Positions 1 through 3,665 of a stretch of DNA of 5,546 nucleotides are shown piece by piece. Source of the stretch: Pseudomonadota bacterium. GTDB taxonomy: Bacteria > Desulfobacterota > Anaeroferrophillalia > Anaeroferrophillales > Tharpellaceae. Within the stretch, counting starts at the first letter, position 1. The number at the start of each line of letters is the position of its first letter. A program made the position numbers and the translations under genes. The notes below the pieces were generated by a model. It was not told where the DNA came from and made no database searches. It saw nothing but the letters and a program-made list of their open reading frames with translations. The stretch lies in NCBI GenBank assembly GCA_015486505.1, contig WFRP01000237.1, positions 1 to 5,546 on the forward strand. Direction: 5' to 3'.

Positions 1-70
1 GTACCTTACAGGTTATTTTCTGTACCAAAAAACAAGATTTAATAATCAGAAAATGTTCTGATAAGAGTAC
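1..70 (+). repeat. Palindromic repeat module A, copy A1
   Basis: Seventy-base module starting GTACCTTACAGG and ending GATAAGAGTAC. The outer arms (1-21 and 48-70) pair as an imperfect hairpin: GTAC with GTAC, CTTA with TAAG, CAG with CTG, then ATTTTCT with AGAAAAT, separated by single-base bulges and a symmetric 3x3 internal loop. The middle (about 22-47) is A/T-rich and forms the loop. It is identical to the copy at 5342-5411. The window opens exactly on its first base, so what lies to the left is unknown. Confidence 0.9.
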
Positions 71-123
71 TTATTTGTGGGCCGCAAGGCTCCGTTTGGG
101 TTGCGGGATCTGTTCCCGCATTA
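71..123 (+). repeat. Repeat module B, short form, copy B1
   Basis: Directly follows A1. It starts TTATTTG and ends CCCGCATTA. Two hairpins are visible: GGGCC/GGCTC (79-83 with 88-92) closing a GCAA loop, and GCGGGA/TCCCGC (103-108 with 114-119) closing TCTGT. This copy lacks the roughly 25-base insert carried by the long form at 2335-2412 and 5412-5490. Confidence 0.85.
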
Positions 124-130
124 GTGCTAT

Positions 131-170
131 AAAAAAACGGGAGTAGAATTTATTCTGCTCCCGTTTTTTT
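131..170. terminator. Bidirectional intrinsic terminator
   Basis: A nearly perfect inverted repeat: seven A's, then ACGGGAG-type arm and AGAAT, a very short A/T turn, ATTCT, then CTCCCG and seven T's. Only one T/G (U-G) pair interrupts the stem. The A7 and T7 tracts make it a Rho-independent terminator on both strands. On the minus strand it lies about 40 bp beyond the stop codon at 209-211, as expected for the terminator of that broken gene. On the plus strand it could end a transcript arriving through the A1-B1 repeat. Confidence 0.8.
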
Positions 171-208
171 ATTGGCTCGTTGTCACCGGCGGCCACCAGA
201 GTTGGAAA

Positions 209-388
209 TTACCGGTTCATCCAGTACCATAGTCGGTTTTTCCGTTCTGCGGTAAGACCGGCTTCGCTATCTCCCCGCGGCATTTTCCAAAGTTTTTTGT
301 AGTGTCAGGAAAGCATATCTTTTATCCGAAGCAGGTAATAAGGATAAACCAGTAGAGAATCGGCGGCGACCAATGTTGACCGGTAATC
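209..388 (-). pseudogene. 3' remnant of an unrecognised gene with internal stop
   Basis: Reading the minus strand from 388 gives 27 residues (beginning DYRSTLVAADSLLVYPYYLL), an in-frame TGA at 307-305, then 31 more residues (HYKKLWKMPRGDSEAGLTAE and onward, ending YWMNR) and a TAA at 211-209. The composition looks like real protein, and an intrinsic terminator follows. The reading frame upstream is lost at the inverted-repeat boundary at 399, so the element at 399-919 probably removed or displaced the 5' part. I do not recognise the family. TGA could have arisen from CGA or TGG by one change. Selenocysteine is possible in principle but no SECIS-like hairpin was identified. Confidence 0.5.
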
Positions 389-525
389 TTTTTTTATGGT
401 AACTATTCAGCCAAATCTGGGGTCGGGTGCGGCTTTTCTCCGCTCGGCGTTAAGATTTCTGTTTTTCCTTTAAGCTCGCTGCGCCCGCCTTGCAAAACTC
501 GCTTACGCTCAAACAGTTGCAATGC

Positions 526-603
526 TAATGCGGGAACAGACTCCCGCAACCCAATCGAACCTTTTCGGCCCGTACCCAGGGCAATCCGATGGCCCGCAAA
601 TAA
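526..603 (-). repeat. Repeat module B, long form, copy B2
   Basis: Reads on the minus strand from TTATTTGCGGGCC to CCCGCATTA. Hairpins: GCGGGA (530-535) with TCCCGC (542-547), and minus-strand GGGCC/GGTTC (571-567 with 561-557) around a GAAAA loop. In this copy the stem uses two G-T (G-U) pairs where B1 and B5 have G-C and G-T. It is the last unit of the inverted array. No further A module follows it on the minus strand. Confidence 0.85.
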
Positions 604-683
604 GTACTCTTATCAGAACATTTTCTTGTTTTTACAGTTGAAAAAAGCTGTCGAAAAAAACAAGAAAATAACCTGTAAGGTAC
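604..683 (-). repeat. Repeat module A, 80-bp loop variant, copy A2
   Basis: The terminal arms match the other copies, but the central loop is different: minus-strand TTCTTGTTTTT and AAAAACAAGAA extend the outer stem, and a small nested ACAG/CTGT hairpin sits at the tip (634-651 on the plus strand). The arms are conserved while the loop is replaced, so the paired arms rather than the loop appear to be what is maintained. Confidence 0.85.
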
Positions 684-736
684 TAATGCGGGAACAGCTC
701 CCGCAACCCAAACAGGGCTTTTCAGTCCGCAAATAA
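684..736 (-). repeat. Repeat module B, short form, copy B3
   Basis: Fifty-three bases between A2 and A3 on the minus strand. GCGGGA (688-693) pairs with TCCCGC (699-704). A second minus-strand hairpin, GGACT/AGCCC (728-724 with 719-715), closes a GAAA loop with one A-C mismatch. The loop-closing pair is T-A here rather than the C-G of B1 and B5. Confidence 0.8.
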
Positions 737-806
737 GTACTCTTATCAGAACATTTTCTGGATATTAAATCTTGTTTTTTTGTGCAGAAAATAACCTGTA
801 AGGTAC
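737..806 (-). repeat. Repeat module A, copy A3
   Basis: Seventy-base copy on the minus strand with only a few changes from A1, all in the loop region. It starts the minus-strand array A3-B3-A2-B2. The bases just outside it (807-820, TAATGGGCTCCCGC) look like the end of another module B with one arm of its terminal hairpin deleted, so the array was probably longer. Confidence 0.85.
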
Positions 807-876
807 TAATGGGCTCCCGCTCGCTGGGAAAAACAACGAAATTGTTTCCGCATCCGCTTACGAAAAACCACCCCCG

Positions 877-897
877 CCCCCTCCAAAAGGTGGGGGG
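877..897. repeat. GC-rich hairpin inside the inverted-repeat element
   Basis: CCCCCTCC (877-884), an AAAA loop and GGTGGGGG (889-896) form an eight-pair stem with one T-T mismatch, immediately inside the right terminal inverted repeat. No coding function is seen around it. It may be part of the element's end structure. Confidence 0.55.
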
Positions 898-1002
898 TAA
901 AATTTGGCTGAATAGTTACTACAATTTTTATTTACAGGAATAAATTGTCAGCCATAAAACAGGTATATTGCCTGATTTGTTTAATTGGAGACACCTTTCC
1001 CC

Positions 1003-1031
1003 TTGCATATGACCATGATTATGACTATACT
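1003..1031 (+). promoter_or_regulatory. Putative sigma-70 promoter and operator of the toxin-antitoxin operon
   Basis: TTGCAT (1003-1008) and TATACT (1026-1031) are separated by 17 bases. The -10 box matches consensus at five of six positions, the -35 box mainly in its TTG. A direct repeat TATGAC (1008-1013 and 1020-1025, spaced 12 bases) lies in the spacer. That is a plausible binding site for the antitoxin, since Phd/YefM-type operons normally repress themselves. The promoter assignment is inference from sequence; no transcription start can be seen. Confidence 0.5.
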
Positions 1032-1059
1032 CTGTTTTAGTGGTTTGAATATATGAGTT

Positions 1060-1066
1060 GGAGGAG
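1060..1066 (+). promoter_or_regulatory. Ribosome binding site of the antitoxin gene
   Basis: GGAGGAG ends three bases before the ATG at 1070, and its GGAGG core lies five bases before it. This decides the start: an in-frame TTG at 1058 lies in front of and overlapping this site and is rejected. Confidence 0.8.
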
Positions 1067-1069
1067 TTT

Positions 1070-1297
1070 ATGCAAACAATCACAGCATCAGTCTTTAAGG
1101 CGACCTGCCTACGGTTAATGGACCGGGTTTGCCAAACTGGTGAACAAATAGTAATTACGAAAAACGGCAAACCGGTTTCTCGGTTAGTACCTTACCGGGA
1201 TGTACCTGAAACCATTTTCGGACTTCACAAAAAAGAAGTACTCAGCCGTGATGATCTGGTTTCATCGCTGGATATTGAGTGGGATGCTGAATCATGA
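1070..1297 (+). CDS. Phd/YefM-family antitoxin (VapB role)
   Basis: A 75-residue protein, typical length for the Phd/YefM family. The N-terminal half (about residues 1-40) shows the family pattern: a short strand (MQTITASVFKA), a helix (CLRLMDRVCQTGE), then IVITKNGKPVSRLVP, which forms the dimeric DNA-binding fold. The C-terminal half (about 45-75) is charged and acidic and is the part expected to wrap around and neutralise the toxin. Start ATG 1070 is chosen for its strong Shine-Dalgarno. The stop codon overlaps the toxin start (ATGA), so the two are translationally coupled. The protein should also repress the promoter at 1003-1031 as part of a complex with the toxin, as is usual for this family. 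Family assignment is firm; the operator is inferred. Confidence 0.9.
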   Translation: MQTITASVFKATCLRLMDRVCQTGEQIVITKNGKPVSRLVPYRDVPETIFGLHKKEVLSRDDLVSSLDIEWDAES

Positions 1298-1695
1298 TAA
1301 TTCTGGACACCCACGTACTCGTATGGCTGGACGAAGGCAACCATAATCTTGGAAAACAAACTCGAAAACTTATTGACTTAGCTTTACAAGAAGATTGCCT
1401 GGCGGTCTCCCCGATCAGTTTTTGGGAAATTACAATGTTGTTGAAAAAAAAGCGCCTTGAAATCGGAATAGATATCAAAATTTGGCGGCAGGATCTTCTT
1501 GAAAAAGGTCTGAACGAGATACCCATGCATGGGGCTATTGCTATCCAGGCCGGCAGTTTGCCGAATTTTCATGGTGATCCGGCTGACCGAATAATTGTGG
1601 CCTCTTCTTTATCCACTTCAGCGAAACTGGTTACGGCAGATAAAAAAATTCTGGCCTGGCCCGGCCTTCAGGATAAACAAAATGCCCGAGCATAA
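1294..1695 (+). CDS. vapC: PIN-domain ribonuclease toxin (VapC family)
   Basis: A 133-residue PIN-domain protein, the usual size for a VapC toxin, and probably a Mg2+/Mn2+-dependent endoribonuclease acting on tRNA or other RNA. The acidic active-site residues are all present: Asp5 in ILDTH, Glu45 in SFWEI, Asp95 and Asp98 in GDPADR, and Asp116 in LVTADKKI. The protein therefore looks intact and potentially active. The DTHVLVWL start and DPADRIIVASS block resemble the Sll0205-like PIN subgroup, which is commonly paired with Phd/YefM antitoxins. It overlaps the antitoxin gene by four bases (ATGA), and no separate ribosome binding site is obvious. A decayed transposase begins within about 10 bp of the stop codon, so the module sits in a region that has taken insertions. 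The RNA target cannot be read from sequence. Confidence 0.92.
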   Translation: MIILDTHVLVWLDEGNHNLGKQTRKLIDLALQEDCLAVSPISFWEITMLLKKKRLEIGIDIKIWRQDLLEKGLNEIPMHGAIAIQAGSLPNFHGDPADRIIVASSLSTSAKLVTADKKILAWPGLQDKQNARA

Positions 1696-1702
1696 AAGGG
1701 CG

Positions 1703-1917
1703 AGCATCAATAAAATTTTTGTCGCCGGTAAGTTGTCCCCGTTGGGCCGCACCCCGAATCAACAATAACTCATCATCAGATTCTTCTTCCACTCCTGTAA
1801 ATTTTCAAGATAATACAGGTAATCTTCATCACTATTAAATACCCGCTGACGATTGTGACCACGTTGTATGATGTGATGAGGACAATTTTCAATGACATAT
1901 ATTGATTGGCGAGGCAT
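1703..1917 (-). pseudogene. REP-associated tyrosine transposase (RAYT/TnpA_REP) remnant, internal deletion
   Basis: From ATG at 1917-1915 the minus strand encodes 52 residues, MPRQSIYVIENCPHHIIQRG then HNRQRVF and DEDYLYYLENLQEWKK, ending at TGA 1761-1759. PHHIIQRGHNRQ and the DYxYYL..L.EWK stretch are typical of the N-terminus of RAYT (Y1, IS200-like) transposases. A second minus-strand frame, from about 1790 to 1703, reads EESDDELLLIRGAAQRGQLT then GDKNFIDA, which resembles the C-terminal tail of the same family. The whole middle, including the HUH metal-binding motif and catalytic Tyr, is missing, and the frame changes at the join. The protein is inactive. The reading simply runs out next to the vapC stop, so the 3' end is also truncated. 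RAYTs are known to mobilise REP palindromes, so the remnant is relevant to the repeats in this window. Confidence 0.8.
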
Positions 1918-2000
1918 TTTTACAATTATCATTTTTGTTTGTTTTCTCGGGCGAGATCTAACGGGGATGGTCGCGGGGTTAAAGTAAATCGCCTTTTTTT

Positions 2001-2062
2001 AATAAATCTGTTCCCTTTTTCCTTTTTCTTCTCCTTTTCCAAAATAAATCTGTCCCCTTTTT
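2001..2062. repeat. Two copies of an AATAAATCTGTCCCC repeat upstream of the RAYT remnant
   Basis: AATAAATCTGTTCCCTTTTT at 2001-2020 and AATAAATCTGTCCCCTTTTT at 2043-2062 differ by one base and are spaced 42 bases, with a pyrimidine-rich stretch between. On the transposase strand they read AAAAAGGGGACAGATTTATT and lie 80-145 bases upstream of its ATG. They may be the end sequence of the transposase unit, duplicated by a nested insertion. Confidence 0.65.
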
Positions 2063-2139
2063 CTGCAATTTAAGCGGTTTTGTTGAGGCTGGGCTAGATT
2101 GCGCGGGAACTGGCGACCAGGTGGAAGAATCTCTAATTA

Positions 2140-2164
2140 ACAGTTGCCAGCTGACGTTAACTGT
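2140..2164. promoter_or_regulatory. Possible operator, inverted repeat ACAGTT-N13-AACTGT
   Basis: A perfect six-base inverted repeat (ACAGTT 2140-2145, AACTGT 2159-2164) centred on an AGCTGA core, immediately upstream of the TTGACA box. Size and position would suit a dimeric regulator such as a TetR-family acyl-CoA sensor, but no regulator gene is in the window. This is inference. Confidence 0.3.
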
Positions 2165-2168
2165 ATTG

Positions 2169-2197
2169 TTGACAAATATAGCGATGAAGTGTAATAC
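2169..2197 (+). promoter_or_regulatory. Putative sigma-70 promoter of the dehydrogenase-mutase operon
   Basis: A consensus TTGACA (2169-2174) is followed 17 bases later by TAATAC (2192-2197), or 15 bases later by the better box TGTAAT (2190-2195). It would give a leader of roughly 220 bases that contains the whole A4-B4 repeat unit before the ATG at 2424. The -35 box is convincing, the -10 only moderately so. Confidence 0.4.
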
Positions 2198-2264
2198 ATC
2201 TCGCAGACAGTTTTCGGCGATTTTTTTGCCGGAGTTTTCAGACCTTTATTTCAGACATTTATTG

Positions 2265-2334
2265 GTACCTTACAGGTTATTTTCTGCACCAAAAAACAAG
2301 ATTTAATAATCAGAAAATGTTCTGATAAGAGTAC
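2265..2334 (+). repeat. Repeat module A, copy A4
   Basis: Seventy bases differing from A1 and A5 by one base (GCACC instead of GTACC near 2287). It lies between the candidate promoter and the dehydrogenase gene, so it would be transcribed into the mRNA leader in the same orientation as the gene. Confidence 0.9.
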
Positions 2335-2412
2335 TTATTTGCGACCGGCGGAAGTGCCCTTGGGTACGGGCTGTGAGGTCCTGTTTGGGTTGCGGGATCT
2401 GTCCCCGCATTA
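2335..2412 (+). repeat. Repeat module B, long form, copy B4
   Basis: Follows A4 without a gap. It carries the insert with GTGCC/GGTAC around CTTG (about 2354-2367), the GGGCT/GGTCC hairpin (2368-2372 with 2377-2381) with GTGA loop, and the terminal hairpin GCGGG/CCCGC (2392-2396 with 2404-2408), which has one A-C mismatch relative to other copies. Its last base begins the AGGCGG Shine-Dalgarno of the next gene. The in-frame GTG at 2373 falls in the tetraloop and is not a credible start. Confidence 0.87.
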
Positions 2413-2417
2413 GGCGG
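2412..2417 (+). promoter_or_regulatory. Ribosome binding site partly built from repeat B4
   Basis: AGGCGG lies six bases before the ATG at 2424. Its first A is the last base of module B4, and the base after it continues the TTAG seen after other B copies. The terminal B4 hairpin ends at 2408, only three bases upstream, and could influence ribosome access. Confidence 0.55.
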
Positions 2418-2423
2418 TGTTTT

Positions 2424-3572
2424 ATGGACCTATCTCTCAATGAAGATGAATTGATGATTCAGGAAGTGGTGCGGGATTTTGCTCAGAATGAGCTTAAACC
2501 CAATGCCGCGACTTTAGATAAAGAGCATTGCATGGATCTCGGCAATCTTAAAAAGATGGCTGATCTGGGCTTTATGGGGATGAACATCCCGGAAAACTAT
2601 GGCGGGTCCGAGGTTGGGGTTGTTCCGTATAGTCTCGGTATGATTGAGGTTGGCCGGGCCTGCGCGGCGACGGCGGTGACGATGTCGGTTACCAATATGG
2701 TGGCCGAAGTGATCTGTGCCTTTGGCAGTGAAGAGCAGAAAAGAAAATTTGTTTCTAAAATCTGCAATGGCGAATATTCTGCCGGCGCCTTTGGCCTGAC
2801 TGAATCGATGGCCGGTTCCGATCCCGGAGCTATGCGAACCACCGCGGTTAAAGAGGGTGATCAGTATCGGCTTAACGGGAGTAAGATTTTTATCACCAGT
2901 GCTGAATATGCCGGGGTTTTCATTGTCTGGGCGGTGACCGACAAAGATGCGCCCCGGAGCCAGCGGATTAGTGCTTTTCTGGTGGAAAAGGGAACGCCTG
3001 GGTTCAGTATCGGTAAAGCGGAAGAGAAGATGGGCCAGCGGGGGTCGGCAACGAATGAGATTGTTTTTGAAGACTGCCTGATTCCGGCGGAAAACCTGCT
3101 CGGCGAAGAGGGTTTCGGGCTTAAAATCGCTTTTATGGCTCTTGATGGCGGCCGGATCGGGATTGCGTCGCTGGCTTTGGGCATTGGTCTTGAAGCAATC
3201 GATTATGCGAGTGAATACGCCAAAGAGCGGGAGCAGTTCGGTCGGCCGATCGCGACTTTCCAGGGTTTGCAATGGTGCTTTGCCGATACCTATACTGAAC
3301 TTGAGGCCGCCCGGCTGCTGGTGATGCAGGCCGCCTTTTTGAAACAGCGGAAAAAGCCTTTTACGACTCAGGCTTCAATGGCTAAACTCTACGCTTCCGA
3401 GGCCGCCAATCGCGCCTGTTATCAGGCGGTTCAAGTGTTGGGCGGCAACGGTTATACGGCTGAATATCCGGTTGAAAGACTTTACCGTGATGTGCGGGTG
3501 ACGACGATTTATGAAGGTACTTCCGAAATTCAGCGGCTGGTTATAGCCCAGCAGATTCTCGGACGTTTATAG
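2424..3572 (+). CDS. Short-chain acyl-CoA dehydrogenase (butyryl/isobutyryl-CoA type)
   Basis: A 382-residue FAD enzyme, full length for the family, that forms an alpha,beta double bond in a short acyl-CoA and passes electrons to electron-transfer flavoprotein in the cytoplasm. Domain order is standard: N-terminal helical part (about 1-115), beta domain (about 120-230) and C-terminal helical part (about 235-382). Visible motifs are GLTESMAGSDPGA (124-136, first family signature), REQFGRPIATFQ (269-280), QVLGGNGYTAEYPVERLYRD (337-356, second signature) and IYEGTSEIQR, with Glu364 as the expected catalytic base. ATG 2424 begins MDLSLNEDELMIQ, the normal family start. The 17 upstream codons from GTG 2373 are repeat sequence and are rejected. 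The mutase gene follows 93 bp downstream. With that partner, butyryl-CoA or isobutyryl-CoA is the likely substrate. Exact chain preference cannot be read safely from motifs alone. Confidence 0.93.
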   Translation: MDLSLNEDELMIQEVVRDFAQNELKPNAATLDKEHCMDLGNLKKMADLGFMGMNIPENYGGSEVGVVPYSLGMIEVGRACAATAVTMSVTNMVAEVICAFGSEEQKRKFVSKICNGEYSAGAFGLTESMAGSDPGAMRTTAVKEGDQYRLNGSKIFITSAEYAGVFIVWAVTDKDAPRSQRISAFLVEKGTPGFSIGKAEEKMGQRGSATNEIVFEDCLIPAENLLGEEGFGLKIAFMALDGGRIGIASLALGIGLEAIDYASEYAKEREQFGRPIATFQGLQWCFADTYTELEAARLLVMQAAFLKQRKKPFTTQASMAKLYASEAANRACYQAVQVLGGNGYTAEYPVERLYRDVRVTTIYEGTSEIQRLVIAQQILGRL

Positions 3573-3594
3573 ATGTCTCGGACGTTTAAAGGTA
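3557..3594 (+). repeat. Imperfect 19-bp tandem duplication across the dehydrogenase stop codon
   Basis: TCTCGGACGTTTA occurs at 3557-3569 and again at 3576-3588. The full 19-base periods match at 16 of 19 positions. The first copy encodes the last residues (LGRL) and the TAG stop, the second lies just beyond it. It looks like a local slippage duplication and leaves the protein intact. Confidence 0.75.
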
Positions 3595-3654
3595 TATTGA
3601 TTATTGCGGTGTTTTGGGTGAAAACGGGCTGGTAGCTTATCGTCCGCTTTGTGA

Positions 3655-3660
3655 AAGGAG
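3655..3660 (+). promoter_or_regulatory. Strong ribosome binding site of the mutase gene
   Basis: AAGGAG lies five bases before ATG 3666. The in-frame GTG at 3651 overlaps this site and would add only MKGDS, so 3666 is the start. Confidence 0.85.
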
Positions 3661-3665
3661 ATTCC

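Larger units (their letters stand above)
399..919. mobile_element. 521-bp non-autonomous element with 18-bp terminal inverted repeats
   Basis: The sequence GTAACTATTCAGCCAAAT at 399-416 recurs as its exact reverse complement at 902-919. Inside these ends the arms keep looser mirror similarity: a TTTC..TGTTTTTCC stretch followed by CTCGCTG-type sequence near 450-485 resembles the reverse complement of about 812-850. No open reading frame of credible coding character lies inside, so it cannot move by itself. The interior carries an inverted A/B module array (526-806). No target-site duplication is visible in the bases next to the two ends. It interrupts the minus-strand gene remnant on its left. 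The size and structure are MITE-like. Alternatively the inverted repeats may be two independent copies of a short dispersed repeat. Confidence 0.5.
2063..2264. other. Intergenic region between RAYT unit and operon; no convincing gene
   Basis: No reading frame here shows convincing protein composition. A 61-codon frame (2121-2306) runs into repeat A4 and is not believed. The region holds a possible operator (2140-2164) and promoter (2169-2197), and it ends where module A4 begins after TTTATTG. It is probably the original upstream region of the dehydrogenase-mutase operon. Confidence 0.5.

Noticed and set aside
305..307. In-frame TGA read as selenocysteine
   Set aside because: No downstream selenocysteine-insertion hairpin was identified and the gene is already broken, so an ordinary nonsense change is simpler.
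526..806. CRISPR array
   Set aside because: The repeating parts are long palindromes with no unique spacers of constant length, and no cas gene is present.
1009..1021. ATGACCATGATTA, identical to the first 13 bases of E. coli lacZ (vector contamination)
   Set aside because: The match stops there, no further lac or vector sequence is present, and it sits naturally in the toxin-antitoxin promoter.
928..1170. 80-codon minus-strand frame
   Set aside because: It overlaps the antitoxin promoter and N-terminus and has no protein family features.
2121..2306. 61-codon plus-strand frame
   Set aside because: No recognisable protein pattern; it runs through the candidate promoter and ends inside repeat A4.
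2373..2423. In-frame GTG start extending the dehydrogenase by 17 residues
   Set aside because: These codons lie in repeat B4, the GTG falls in a hairpin loop, and the normal family N-terminus begins at ATG 2424 with a nearby AGGCGG.
2514..3272. 252-codon minus-strand frame inside the dehydrogenase
   Set aside because: It lies antisense to a clearly conserved enzyme, and its composition (rich in His, Arg, Pro) is that of a shadow frame.
3573..3635. 20-codon frame starting right after the dehydrogenase TAG
   Set aside because: No ribosome binding site; it arises partly from the 19-base duplication and has no recognisable content.
3573..3665. Cobalamin riboswitch before the mutase
   Set aside because: The 93-bp gap is too short and has no B12-box-like sequence.
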